Shown: positions 1-8,696 of the stretch, piece by piece
Layout of the letters: each line of letters opens with the position of its first letter
How positions within the stretch are numbered: the stretch's first letter is position 1
Origin: Streptomyces olivochromogenes
Lineage (GTDB): Bacteria; Actinomycetota; Actinomycetes; Streptomycetales; Streptomycetaceae
Length of the DNA: 64,000 nt
Assembly: GCF_021538895.1 (NCBI RefSeq)
Contig: NZ_JADDRL010000019.1
Coordinates: 49,636-113,635 of the forward strand
Direction: 5' to 3'
Position numbers and translations under genes: made by a program
Notes under the pieces: generated by a model
Databases searched by the model: none
What the model was told of the DNA's origin: nothing
The model's input: the letters and a program-made list of their open reading frames with translations, nothing else

Positions 1-735
1 GTCGACGACGACGCGATCGCGCGGGCGCTGGAGCACGACCCGTCGGCGGTGATGCTGTCCTTCGGCGACCCCGGTCCCTTCGTGGAGCGCGTCCGCAGCG
101 CGGGTACGGCGCTGATCCTTCAGGTCACCGACCTGGAGGAGGCCCGCAGGGCGGTGGATCTGGGCGCCGATGTGATCGTGGCTCAGGGCACCGAAGCCGG
201 CGGGCACGGCGCCCGGCGCGGACGGTCCACGCTGCCGTTCGTGCCCGTCGTGGTGGACCTGGCGGCGCCGGTGCCGGTGCTGGCGGCGGGCGGGATCGCC
301 GACGGCCGCGGCGTGGCGGCCGCCCTGGCCCTGGGGGCCGCTGGAGCACTGCTCGGAACCCGCTTCCAGGCCACGGCCGAAGCCCTCGTCGCCGACTCGA
401 CCGCCAGGGCGATCGTCGAGGGGCGCGGTGAGGACACCGAGCGCAACCGGGTGCTGGACATCGCCCGCGGCTCGCGGTGGCCGGCGCGGTACACCGCGCG
501 CACCCTCGCCCACCCGTTCCTCGACGGATGGCGCGGCCGGGAGAGCGAACTCTCGGCCGACCCCGATGCCCAACAGGCGTACCAGGACGCCGTGGTACGC
601 GGCGAGATCCCCGCGTTGCCGCAGTGGGCGAGCGAGGCCGTCGACCTCATCGACGACCTGCCGTCCGCCGCCGATCTGGTCGGCACCCTGGCCGCCCAGG
701 CGGAGCAGGCGCTGGCCCGAGCCGGCAGGCGCTGA
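1..735 (+). CDS. nitronate monooxygenase (5'-truncated by window edge)
   Basis: This is the C-terminal part of an FMN-dependent nitronate monooxygenase (2-nitropropane dioxygenase family), which oxidises alkyl nitronates such as propionate-3-nitronate in the cytoplasm. The reading frame is open from base 1, so the start lies outside the window. Visible family marks are the glycine-rich AQGTEAGGHGAR stretch, where the catalytic or flavin-contacting His sits in GGHG, and AAGGIADGRGVAAALALGA, the phosphate-binding end of the TIM barrel. The tail beyond it (WPARYTARTL onward) matches the usual C-terminal helical extension. It stands alone on its strand, with about 245 bases before the next gene. 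No defect is visible in the part that can be read. Confidence 0.85.
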   Translation, partial: VDDDAIARALEHDPSAVMLSFGDPGPFVERVRSAGTALILQVTDLEEARRAVDLGADVIVAQGTEAGGHGARRGRSTLPFVPVVVDLAAPVPVLAAGGIADGRGVAAALALGAAGALLGTRFQATAEALVADSTARAIVEGRGEDTERNRVLDIARGSRWPARYTARTLAHPFLDGWRGRESELSADPDAQQAYQDAVVRGEIPALPQWASEAVDLIDDLPSAADLVGTLAAQAEQALARAGRR

Positions 736-980
736 CCACGATCGCCGGGAAGCTGGGAGCACGGCCGGACCGCGGCCCTTCGCTGAACCAGCCGCCGTGT
801 GCGCCTCACCGCTTGTGAGACTGATCGTAATCAGCTGCGGCAAGACCCTTGACGTTGAAGGCCGTACTGGCGATCCTCATGGCCGAACTGTTTGTGAAGG
901 ACATGACAATCCGGACCTTTGTGGACCCCGGACGACCCTTGTCCGTCGACCGCCATCCCCCCGACCAAGGGACGTGGGTT

Positions 981-3044
981 GTGACCGTGAGCAGAAATCC
1001 GTACCGACGCCACAGGCACGTCGCCTCCGTGTCGTTGCTCCTCCTCGTGCTGGCCATGATCCTGGGCCCCACGCCGAGTACGGCGGCGTCGAACGACTGG
1101 TGGAATCCCACTTCACGCCCCGTTCCCGACTCCGACATCAATGTCACCGGCGAGCCGTTCACCGGCACCAACGCCAAGGGCGAGGTGCGGGGATTCGTCG
1201 ACGCGCACGACCACATGTTCGCCAACGAAGGCTTCGGCGGACGTCTGATCTGCGGCAAGACCTTCTCCGAGGCGGGCATCGCCGACGCGCTCAAGGACTG
1301 CCCCGAGCACTACCCCGACGGCTCGCTGGCCATCTTCGACTTCATCACCAAGGGCGGCGACGGCCGACACGACCCGGTCGGCTGGCCCACCTTCAAGGAC
1401 TGGCCCGCGCACGATTCACTGACCCACCAGCAGAACTACTACGCCTGGGTGGAACGCGCCTGGCGCGGCGGTCAGCGGGTGCTCGTCAACGACCTCGTCA
1501 CCAACGGCGTGATCTGCTCGGTGTACTTCTTCAAGGACCGCAGCTGCGACGAGATGACGTCCATCCGGCTGCAGGCGAAGCTGACGTACGACCTCCAGGC
1601 CTACATCGACAAGATGTACGGCGGCCCGGGCAAGGGCTGGTTCCGCATCGTCACCGACAGCACGCAGGCCCGCCATGTCATCGAACAGGGCAAGCTGGCG
1701 GTCATACTCGGCGTCGAGACCTCCGAGCCCTTCGGCTGCAAGCAGATCCTGGACATCGCGCAGTGCGACAAGCACGACATCGACGCGGGCCTGGACGAGC
1801 TGTACTCACTCGGCGTGCGCAGCATGTTCCTCTGCCACAAGTTCGACAACGCGCTGTGCGGAGTGCGCTTCGACTCGGGCGGCCTCGGAACGGCGATCAA
1901 CGTCGGGCAGTTCCTGTCGACCGGCACCTTCTGGAAGACCGAGAAGTGCACGGGCCCCCAGCACGACAACCCCATCGGCAACGCGGCGGCCCCCGGCGCC
2001 GAGGCGAAGCTCCCGGCGGGCGTGGCGGTTCCCTCGTACGCCTCCGACGCACAGTGCAATGTCCGCGGGCTCACCGACCTGGGTGAGTACGCCGTCCGCG
2101 GCATGATGAAGCGCAAGATGATGCTGGAGATCGACCACATGAGCGTCAAGGCCGCCGGCCGCGCGCTCGACATATTCGAGTCCGACTCCTACCCCGGCGT
2201 GATCTCCTCGCACAGCTGGATGGACCTCAACTGGACCGAGCGGGTCTACGGCCTCGGCGGCTTCATCGCCCAGTACATGCACGGCTCCGAGGGCTTCAGC
2301 GCCGAGGCCAAGCGCACGGACGCGCTCCGCGACAAGTACCACGTCGGGTACGGCTACGGTACGGACATGAACGGCGTCGGCGGCTGGCCCGGGCCCCGTG
2401 GCGCGGACACCCCCAACCCCGTCAAGTACCCCTTCCGCAGCGTCGACGGCGGCTCCCTCATCGACCGGCAGACGACCGGCAAGCGCACCTGGGACCTCAA
2501 CACCGACGGAGCCGCGCACTACGGCCTGGTGCCGGACTGGATCGAGGACATCCGGCTCGTCGGCGGCCAGGACGTGGTGGACGACCTCTTCCGGGGTGCC
2601 GAGTCCTACCTGCACACCTGGGGAGCGACCGAGCAGCACCAGGCGGGAGTCAACCTCGCCCAGGGGGCGCCGGCCACGGCCAGCTCGGCCGAGTGGAACC
2701 CGTTCACCAGTTATGCGCCGGGCCGCGCGGTGGACGGCCGGCGGGACACCCGCTGGGCCAGCGACTGGAGCGACGGCCAGTGGCTGCAGCTCGACCTGGG
2801 CTCGACCCACCGCGTCGGACAGGTCACGCTCGACTGGGAGCGCGCGTACGGGAAGTCGTACCACATCGACCTCTCGACGGACGGCGTGAACTGGCAGACC
2901 GTCTGGTCGACCACCGCCGGTGACGGCGGACTCGACACGGCGCGGTTCGCCGGCACACCGGCCCGCTACGTCCGCGTCACGGGCACGGAACGCGGGACCC
3001 AGTGGGGATATTCGCTCTACGAGGTGGGTGTGCACAGCGGCTGA
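981..3044 (+). CDS. secreted M19-like (membrane dipeptidase superfamily) metallohydrolase with C-terminal discoidin domain
   Basis: The protein is about 687 aa. I chose the GTG at 981 because it puts an arginine-rich n-region directly before a hydrophobic core (SLLLLVLAMILG) and a cleavage site near STAAS, which is a normal Sec signal peptide. An in-frame start at 849 would bury this signal. The catalytic part carries metal-ligand-type motifs: DAHDH near residue 73, LEIDHMS near 382, SSHSW near 409 and YGTDMNG near 460, as in amidohydrolase-fold renal dipeptidases. Residues from about 557 to the end form an F5/8 type C (galactose-binding, CBM32-like) domain with the usual NLAQGAPATASS opening. 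Substrate is not predictable; a surface-bound or polysaccharide-anchored hydrolase is likely. It is monocistronic. Confidence 0.75.
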   Translation: MTVSRNPYRRHRHVASVSLLLLVLAMILGPTPSTAASNDWWNPTSRPVPDSDINVTGEPFTGTNAKGEVRGFVDAHDHMFANEGFGGRLICGKTFSEAGIADALKDCPEHYPDGSLAIFDFITKGGDGRHDPVGWPTFKDWPAHDSLTHQQNYYAWVERAWRGGQRVLVNDLVTNGVICSVYFFKDRSCDEMTSIRLQAKLTYDLQAYIDKMYGGPGKGWFRIVTDSTQARHVIEQGKLAVILGVETSEPFGCKQILDIAQCDKHDIDAGLDELYSLGVRSMFLCHKFDNALCGVRFDSGGLGTAINVGQFLSTGTFWKTEKCTGPQHDNPIGNAAAPGAEAKLPAGVAVPSYASDAQCNVRGLTDLGEYAVRGMMKRKMMLEIDHMSVKAAGRALDIFESDSYPGVISSHSWMDLNWTERVYGLGGFIAQYMHGSEGFSAEAKRTDALRDKYHVGYGYGTDMNGVGGWPGPRGADTPNPVKYPFRSVDGGSLIDRQTTGKRTWDLNTDGAAHYGLVPDWIEDIRLVGGQDVVDDLFRGAESYLHTWGATEQHQAGVNLAQGAPATASSAEWNPFTSYAPGRAVDGRRDTRWASDWSDGQWLQLDLGSTHRVGQVTLDWERAYGKSYHIDLSTDGVNWQTVWSTTAGDGGLDTARFAGTPARYVRVTGTERGTQWGYSLYEVGVHSG

Positions 3045-3155
3045 CGGCGGCTCCGCCCACCCTTGCCCCCGTCGCGGCCCGGCCGCGGCGGGGGCTTCGT
3101 CCGACGTGCTCCGGAGGGCCCTGTCCCCCACTCTGGGGAGAGGAAGGAGCACGAC

Positions 3156-4103
3156 ATGCCCAGTAGCGGGAGGGTGCCGCCGGGGGGCATGATCCACCCG
3201 CAGCGCCAGGCCGCCGACGTGTCCCGTCGACAGAGGTGGACACATCGGCTGGTGACCTCCGCCCGGGACGCGCACGCCCGCGCGACGACCCGGTTTCCGG
3301 TGATCACCCACCTCCTGGACCGCATGGTCTCGGTGAACATCTTCGACTCCGCCACTCGCCTCGCGGCGCAGTGTTTCCTGACCGCGGTTCCGCTGCTCTT
3401 CGTGGTCGGCGCGTACGCCCCGCCCGCGGTCCGGCAGCAGCTCATCACGTCCGTCCGTACGGTCTTCGGGATCACCGGTGCCGCGAACGCCCAGCTCGTA
3501 CAGGCGCTCACTCCCACGACGGGCAATCTGCGGCAGGCGACCGGCGTGGTGGGCGGGCTCATGGTGCTGCTCTCGGCCACCGCGATGAGCAGGGCGATGC
3601 AGCGGCTGTGCAAACGGGCCTGGGAGATTCCCCGGGCGGGGACCAGAATCGCCCCCTGGCGGTGGCTGGCCTGGCTCGTGTTGTGGTTGGGGGCACTGCT
3701 GGTACAAGGCCCGATGCGCGACGGGTTCGGTGTCGGGGCCTGGCTGGGGATCCCGGTCACGCTGGTGGGTCTGACGGGGCTGTGGTGGTGGACCCAGCAC
3801 CTGCTGCTCGGCGGCCTGATCGGCTGGAAACCCCTGTTGCCCGGCGCGGTGATCACAGCGGTCGCCCTCACCGCGCTGACCGTGACCGCACGGTTGTATC
3901 TGCCCCGGGCACTCAACCACGCCCTCGCCGAGTACGGCTCCCTCGGCTCGGTGTTCATCATGCTGTCGTGGTTGATCGTGGTGTGTGTCGCCGTCGCGAT
4001 CAGCATCAGCGCGGGCGCCGTGGCGGCGCAGCAACCGACGCTGGCCCGTCGCCTCGGCAGTCCGCCCCCACTTCGGGACCGGGCCGCGACCGCGCACGCG
4101 TGA
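3156..4103 (+). CDS. YihY/BrkB family inner-membrane protein
   Basis: A 315-aa multi-pass membrane protein of the YihY/virulence factor BrkB family (once misnamed ribonuclease BN). The ATG at 3156 is preceded by a strong GGAAGGAG ribosome site, which is why it is preferred over the longer frame opening at 3063. About six hydrophobic segments are visible, including FLTAVPLLFVVGAYA, GVVGGLMVLLSATAMSRAM, WLAWLVLWLGALLVQG and SVFIMLSWLIVVCVAVAISI. The family signature of a small amphipathic stretch after the first membrane span and conserved LYLPRALNHALAEYGSLGSVF is present. Function in the family is not settled; transport or envelope maintenance has been suggested. It is 111 bases downstream of the dipeptidase gene and convergent with the next gene. 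Confidence 0.8.
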   Translation: MPSSGRVPPGGMIHPQRQAADVSRRQRWTHRLVTSARDAHARATTRFPVITHLLDRMVSVNIFDSATRLAAQCFLTAVPLLFVVGAYAPPAVRQQLITSVRTVFGITGAANAQLVQALTPTTGNLRQATGVVGGLMVLLSATAMSRAMQRLCKRAWEIPRAGTRIAPWRWLAWLVLWLGALLVQGPMRDGFGVGAWLGIPVTLVGLTGLWWWTQHLLLGGLIGWKPLLPGAVITAVALTALTVTARLYLPRALNHALAEYGSLGSVFIMLSWLIVVCVAVAISISAGAVAAQQPTLARRLGSPPPLRDRAATAHA

Positions 4104-4145
4104 CACCACTGGCCGCGACACCTTCGGCGGCCGAAGCCGACATGA

Positions 4146-4823
4146 TCAGGAAACCAGTACGTCGATGCCGTCCCCGAGCAGCTTCAGCCCGAACACGAAG
4201 AACAGCACCGCCATGATGGCCATGTTGTGCCGCGCGGCCCATTCCTTCCAGTTCCCCAGCATGTTCTTCGCCCGCTCACCCAGCACCAGGAAGACCGCCA
4301 GCGGCGTCAGCAGCCCGAGGGAAGCGATGACGACGAAGATCGCCAGCGCGGCGATCTGCTCCGCGACCGGCAGGCCGGACGAGCTGATGGACGCTGCCGC
4401 GGCAATCGTCAGCGGGGCGTTCTTCAGGTTCCCGGCCGACAGCAGGAGGGCGAGGAGGAAGATCTTGACCGGTGTGAAGTGGTCGATCGCGGCCATCCAT
4501 CGAGGCAACTGTGCCTGCGTGGCCTCGACAGGGCGATGACGCCACAGCCTCGCGGCGAAGACAACCAGGGCCAACCCCAGGGCGAGCTTGAGAGCCCCCA
4601 CCCAGTCAGCCGGCTTCCCGTGGCTGTCGGCGCTCTCGTGGCCGCCGATCAGCAGCATCACGACGCCCAGGCCAGACAGACCCACCACCCAGCCGGTGGC
4701 GAACACCAACCCGTTCAGGCGTGCGCGAGGCGTCGCCAGCACGATGATGATGGCGACGATCGGGAGCGGACTGACCGCGACACCGGCCGCCAAGCCCAGC
4801 ACATCACCCAGCACCTTGCCCAT
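4146..4823 (-). CDS. GAP family (Sap/LysE-like) membrane protein
   Basis: A 225-aa membrane protein with about six transmembrane segments. It begins with the family's MGKVLGDVLGLAAGVAVSPLPIVAIIIVL-type region and continues through GLVFATGWVVGLSGLGVVML and FLLALLLSAGNLKNAPLTIAAA. This matches the GAP/Sap proteins (the mycobacterial sulfolipid-addressing protein type), distantly related to LysE exporters. I started it at the ATG at 4823 because the upstream extension to 4904 is Arg/Ser-rich and not conserved-looking, while MGKVL opens the family sequence. Role: probably small-lipid or amino-acid-type export, not assigned. It converges with the BrkB gene and is divergent from the P450 operon. 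Confidence 0.78.
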   Translation of the reverse strand: MGKVLGDVLGLAAGVAVSPLPIVAIIIVLATPRARLNGLVFATGWVVGLSGLGVVMLLIGGHESADSHGKPADWVGALKLALGLALVVFAARLWRHRPVEATQAQLPRWMAAIDHFTPVKIFLLALLLSAGNLKNAPLTIAAAASISSSGLPVAEQIAALAIFVVIASLGLLTPLAVFLVLGERAKNMLGNWKEWAARHNMAIMAVLFFVFGLKLLGDGIDVLVS

Positions 4824-5189
4824 GCGCGCCTCCGGCACATCGAAGAACCGCACCGATCGCAGCCGCCATCCCGACCGGCACCACGAGACGGGAGCGACCC
4901 GCACACCGGGTCACTCCAGCCACATCACTTCTACAGAATCGACGAAGTACGCGGTCCCCGCCGCATGGGCACGCGGCGCCCGGGTGAATGGCGGCCGGGG
5001 TGCGGGTGAAGTGCCCCCGGGATACGCTTTTGGCAGCAAGATCAGGTTCTCTGGGCGGAATTACAGACGCCGGTCGCCTCATTCGTGACGATCAATTCTT
5101 TTCTTTCTGTGGAGACCCGACGAGCGCGGTGCACCGCACGCCCTCGCACTTCGCAGGGTCCGCAGTTCGCAGTCCCCGTGGAGGTCGGG
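4824..5189. promoter_or_regulatory. intergenic region between divergent GAP gene and P450 operon
   Basis: No coding sequence is supported in these 366 bases. The right half contains a pyrimidine-rich, less G+C-rich stretch at about 5088-5111 (ATCAATTCTTTTCTTTCTG), about 80 bases before the ferredoxin start. It is the likeliest place for the promoter of the ferredoxin-reductase-P450 operon. No clear -35/-10 pair or operator palindrome could be defended by eye. The ferredoxin ribosome site is GAGGTCGGG just before 5190. Confidence 0.35.
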
Positions 5190-5417
5190 ATGAGAATTGT
5201 CGTTGATCTTTCCCGATGTGAAGGGTATGCGCAGTGCGCTTTCCTGGCTCCGGACGCATTCCGGATGCACGGCGAGGAAGCGCTGATGTACGACCCGAAC
5301 CCCGACGACGCCCAGCGCGAGCAGGTGCTGCGGGCCGCGGCGGCCTGCCCGGTCCAGGCGATTCTGGTGGACCAGTTGGAGGGACGGGACGTACCGGCTG
5401 AGGCGTCTGCGTCATGA
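5190..5417 (+). CDS. 3Fe-4S type ferredoxin (P450 redox partner)
   Basis: A 75-aa ferredoxin. The cluster-binding pattern is C-EGYAQ-C (CX5C) near residues 10-16 followed by a distant ACPVQA near residue 52. The middle cysteine of the canonical CX2CX2C motif is therefore absent, which points to a [3Fe-4S] cluster as in SoyB-like ferredoxins that feed actinobacterial P450s. The ATG at 5190 has a GAGGTCGGG ribosome site; the frame opening at 5085 lacks one. It is the first gene of a three-gene operon: its TGA overlaps the ATG of the reductase (ATGA), so the two are translationally coupled, and a P450 follows. It would carry electrons from the reductase to that P450. Confidence 0.9.
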   Translation: MRIVVDLSRCEGYAQCAFLAPDAFRMHGEEALMYDPNPDDAQREQVLRAAAACPVQAILVDQLEGRDVPAEASAS

Positions 5418-6805
5418 CCAGCGCCGACAACCTGCGAGCGTTCAAGCGCGACGGCCGCATTGTGGTCGTAGGGGCGTCACTGGCCGGGCTGCGGGCCGCG
5501 GAGGCCCTGCGCGACGAGGGTTTCACCGGATCGCTGACCATGATCGGCGACGAGCTCGGCGAACCCTATGACCGGCCTCCCCTGTCCAAGCAGGTCCTGA
5601 CCGGATGGGTGTCGGCCGGGGACACCACGCTGCCGCGACGTCGTGACATCAATGCGGAGTGGCTGCTGGGTGTGCCGGCCAGCGGGCTGGACCTCGCGAC
5701 CAACCATGTGCGTCTCGCCGACGGACGAGAGATTCCCTTCGACCGCGTGTTGATCTCCACGGGGGTGCGGGCCCGGCCGTGGTTCGTCGAGAGCGAGGCG
5801 GCCCTGGACGGAGTGTTCGTCGTGCGCACCCGCGAGCACGCCGAGGGCCTGCAGCGAGCCCTCGCCGCCGGACCCTCCCGCGTCCTGGTCATCGGTGCGG
5901 GATTCACCGGCTCCGAGATCGCCTCCATCTGCCGCGAGCGGGACATCCCGGTGACCGTCGCCGAACTCGCGCCCGCCCCACTCGTCGGAGCGCTCGGTGC
6001 CATGATCGGTGACGTCGCGGCGGACATGCAGCGCGCTCACGGCGTCGATCTGCGCTGCGGCGTCAAGGTCACCCGGCTGGAGGGCGACGCGCAGGGACGG
6101 TTCCGCCGTGCTCACTTCGACGACGGCAGCACGATCGACGCCGACGTGGCGGTGGTGGCACTCGGCGGCATCCGCAACACCGAGTGGCTGCGGGACTCGG
6201 GCCTGGCGGCGGGCGTCTGGGGAATCGCCTGCGACACGGGCTGCCGTGCCCTGGACCTCAACGGCCTGATCACCGACGACATCTTCGTCGCCGGAGACGT
6301 GGCACGCTGCCCGAACCCGATCTACGAGTACCGGCTCATCTCGCTGGAACACTGGGCCAACGCCGTGGAGCAGGCCCAGGTCGCGGCCCACAACATGGTG
6401 AGCGGCCAGGCGGACCGCTGGCCCCATCTGTCCATCCCGGTGTTCTGGTCGATCCAGTTCGGCGTCAACATCAAGTCCGTCGGCGTACCGACCTTCGCCG
6501 ACGAGGTCGTCGTCTCCCAGGGATCGGTGTCCGACCGCCGTTTCGTCGCCGCGTACGGCTATCGGGGCCGCGTGACCGCGGCGGTGAGCTTCAACAACGC
6601 GAAGTGGCTGGACCACTACCGGAAGCTGATCGAGACGGCCGCACCCTTCCCGCCGCCCTGCCCCACACCCGACCAGCCCGTCGACATGAAGCCGGTGCCC
6701 GTCGACTTCCCCGGCCCCACCCTGCTCGCGCAGGGCGCCACGGTGGTCGTCACCGGACATGACCCCGGTGAGCGGCGGGTCACGGCCGCGCAGTACCACC
6801 GGTAG
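5414..6805 (+). CDS. FAD-dependent ferredoxin reductase
   Basis: A 463-aa NAD(P)H-ferredoxin reductase of the rubredoxin/putidaredoxin reductase type. The N-terminal FAD-binding Rossmann motif is IVVVGASLAGLRAAEAL; the second dinucleotide motif RVLVIGAGFTGSEIAS binds NAD(P)H; and the C-terminal FAD contact DDIFVAGDVAR is intact. After about residue 330 comes the reductase C-terminal domain (WPHLSIPVFWSIQFG onward). The start overlaps the ferredoxin stop by four bases and the P450 start is 13 bases beyond the stop. Together with its neighbours it makes a complete electron chain from NAD(P)H to P450. All key residues appear present. Confidence 0.92.
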   Translation: MTSADNLRAFKRDGRIVVVGASLAGLRAAEALRDEGFTGSLTMIGDELGEPYDRPPLSKQVLTGWVSAGDTTLPRRRDINAEWLLGVPASGLDLATNHVRLADGREIPFDRVLISTGVRARPWFVESEAALDGVFVVRTREHAEGLQRALAAGPSRVLVIGAGFTGSEIASICRERDIPVTVAELAPAPLVGALGAMIGDVAADMQRAHGVDLRCGVKVTRLEGDAQGRFRRAHFDDGSTIDADVAVVALGGIRNTEWLRDSGLAAGVWGIACDTGCRALDLNGLITDDIFVAGDVARCPNPIYEYRLISLEHWANAVEQAQVAAHNMVSGQADRWPHLSIPVFWSIQFGVNIKSVGVPTFADEVVVSQGSVSDRRFVAAYGYRGRVTAAVSFNNAKWLDHYRKLIETAAPFPPPCPTPDQPVDMKPVPVDFPGPTLLAQGATVVVTGHDPGERRVTAAQYHR

Positions 6806-6818
6806 GAGGGAGAGCCAG

Positions 6819-8039
6819 ATGACCACGACCGAGATGCCCGGCACGCTGCGCCGGATCCTCGACTACTCGTCCCGGGCCGACCCTTACCCGCTGTATGCCG
6901 AGCTGCGTGAGACGCCGGTGGCCCGGCAGGAGGACGGCAGCTACGTCGTCAGCACATATCGTGAGCTCACTCAGCTACTGCACGACCCGCACCTGAGCTC
7001 CGACGTCCGCAATCTGGCCCGCCCGATGCCCTCCGCCGAGGGGGGAGGCACGCCGGCGTTCATCAACGTCGACCCGCCCGAGCACGACCGCCTGCGGCGC
7101 ATGGCGATGCGCCACTTCGGCCCCCCGCACACCCCGGGGATGGTGGCCGGCATGCAGGGCGACCTGACCGCCATCGTCAGCGGTCTGATCGACGACTTCG
7201 CGGGCAAGGAGCAGATCGACATCGTCGACGACTTCGCCTACCCGTTCCCCGTCACGGTGATCTGCCACCTGCTCGGCGTGCCACGCGAGGACGAGCCGAG
7301 ATTCCGGCTGTGGGTGAACGACATCATCAACTCGATCGACTACGACCCCAAGATCGACCCGAAGGAGAAGCTGGAGAACGGCGTGCGGGCCCGCCAGGAC
7401 CTGCGCGAGTACATCGGCGGGCTGCTGGAGCAACGCCACGGCCGGCCGGGGGACGACCTGTTGTCGCGGCTGGCCAACGACGACGGGCCGGACGGGCGGA
7501 TGACCGACGCCGAGATCGTCGCCACGGCCAACCTGTTGCTGATCGCCGGCCACGAGACCACCGTCAACCTCATCACCAACGGCATGCTGACGCTGCTGCG
7601 CCATCCGGAAGTGCTGCAGCGGCTGCGCGACGAACCGGGCCTGGTCGTCCCGCTGGTCGAGGAACTGCTGCGCTACGAGCCGCCGGTGCACATCATTCCC
7701 TGGCGGGCGGCGTACAGCGACATCGCCGTCGGCGACACCGTCATCCCCAAGGGCTCGCAGATCATGCTCATGCTGGCCTCGGGCAGCCGCGATCCGAACC
7801 GCTTCCACGATCCCGACCGCTTCGACCCCGACCGGCGTGACAACCAGCACCTCGGCTTCGGCAGCGGCATCCACCTGTGCTTCGGCGGTCCACTGGCCCG
7901 CCTGGAAACCCAGATCGCCCTGACCGAGCTGGTACGCCGACTCGACCGCCCCAGCCTGGTCACCGACCCTCCGCCGTACCGGCGAAGCCCGGTTCTGCGC
8001 GGGCCCATCCATCTCAACGTCGAGCAGGGTGCCGGTTGA
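6819..8039 (+). CDS. cytochrome P450 (class I, soluble bacterial)
   Basis: A 406-aa cytochrome P450. I-helix oxygen-activation motif AGHETT near residues 243-248, K-helix ExxR in VEELLRYEPP near 282, and heme-ligand loop FGSGIHLCFGG with the thiolate Cys near 354 are all intact. The ATG at 6819 follows a near-perfect GGTAGGAGGGAG ribosome site. An earlier in-frame start at 6759 would overlap the reductase and is not needed. It is the last gene of the ferredoxin-reductase-P450 operon. The substrate cannot be read from the sequence, and no biosynthetic genes flank it, so this may be a catabolic or detoxifying monooxygenase rather than a tailoring enzyme. Confidence 0.93.
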   Translation: MTTTEMPGTLRRILDYSSRADPYPLYAELRETPVARQEDGSYVVSTYRELTQLLHDPHLSSDVRNLARPMPSAEGGGTPAFINVDPPEHDRLRRMAMRHFGPPHTPGMVAGMQGDLTAIVSGLIDDFAGKEQIDIVDDFAYPFPVTVICHLLGVPREDEPRFRLWVNDIINSIDYDPKIDPKEKLENGVRARQDLREYIGGLLEQRHGRPGDDLLSRLANDDGPDGRMTDAEIVATANLLLIAGHETTVNLITNGMLTLLRHPEVLQRLRDEPGLVVPLVEELLRYEPPVHIIPWRAAYSDIAVGDTVIPKGSQIMLMLASGSRDPNRFHDPDRFDPDRRDNQHLGFGSGIHLCFGGPLARLETQIALTELVRRLDRPSLVTDPPPYRRSPVLRGPIHLNVEQGAG

Positions 8040-8484
8040 GCACTCGGTCGACATTGACGAAGTGACACTTCGATGGCCGAAGTTGCCGCTACCGGTTCTT
8101 CAGCCACCAGACTATGAAGGAAATAATGGCGCCTCCGGCTGCGGAACACGCGCCACGTACGGCGTGGCCAGCCATCGTCCGTCCCCACCTGTCCCAGTGT
8201 TCTCGCACCAGTTGGCCGGTTGAGTGATTAGAATCCATCTCAGGGTGCTGCCTTCCCGATCCACGAGGGAGCGCTCTGCAGGGAGCCCCAGGCCGGATGC
8301 TTGCCGGCTAGGCCTGGTGGCTCCCCTCCTTTCACTGTTTCCTGTTATGTACCTCTATTCCCGACAGCCTCCCCACGAGCGAAACTGTCGGAAAACGCGC
8401 CTTGCCATACAGGGAAAAACCTCCCATACTCGGCAAGCCGAATGATTTCTGATGAGGGTATTCGTGGGGGCTACGGGGGTGTTC
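8040..8484. other. intergenic region with strong hairpin, no supported gene
   Basis: About 445 bases without a convincing gene. A 33-codon frame (8126-8227) with a fair ribosome site is present, but its composition looks random. The main structure is a hairpin at 8281-8325 (listed separately). Downstream of it the sequence is comparatively A+T-rich (CACTGTTTCCTGTTATGTACC), which may hold the promoter of the DUF397 gene. Confidence 0.4.
8281..8325 (+). terminator. bipartite hairpin followed by T-rich tail
   Basis: GGGAGCC (8281-8287) pairs with GGCTCCC (8319-8325), and inside it CCAGGCC pairs with GGCCTGG with one bulged base. The loop is 16 bases, and CTCCTTTCACTGTTT follows. It would act as a rho-independent terminator 240 bases after the P450 operon, or shield the DUF397 gene from read-through. 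A regulatory leader role cannot be excluded. Confidence 0.5.
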
Positions 8485-8664
8485 GTGAAGCCCGAGAACA
8501 AGCCTTGCTGGCGCAAGAGTTCGTACAGTGAACCCGTCGGCGCTTGCCTTGAAGTGGCGCAGGGCCGACGCATACGGGTCAGGGATTCCAAGCTTCCCCA
8601 CGGCGCCCACATTACGTTTGACAGGGATACCTGGGCCGTGTTCATCGGTGCAGCACCACGGTAA
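8485..8664 (+). CDS. DUF397 domain protein (WhiJ-partner type)
   Basis: A 59-aa protein with the DUF397 signature: WRKSSYSEPVGACLEVA followed by RIRVRDSKLP and the C-terminal WAVFIGAAPR. I used the GTG at 8485 because homologous proteins open with a short V/M-K-P-like stretch before WRKSSYS; starts at 8452 or 8470 are alternatives. DUF397 proteins are encoded next to XRE-type regulators of the WhiJ family in Streptomyces, where the pair modulates development and behaves somewhat like an antitoxin-type couple. Here the XRE gene lies just downstream on the opposite strand (convergent), which fits. Function beyond this is inferred. Confidence 0.8.
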   Translation: MKPENKPCWRKSSYSEPVGACLEVAQGRRIRVRDSKLPHGAHITFDRDTWAVFIGAAPR

Positions 8665-8696
8665 ATCCTCGATGACTGAACAGCCTCGCCGCGCGA

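Noticed and set aside
8126..8227. 33-codon ORF with a fair ribosome site (GAAGGAAAT) after the P450 operon
   Set aside because: Sequence looks random, there is no coupling to a neighbour and no family resemblance.
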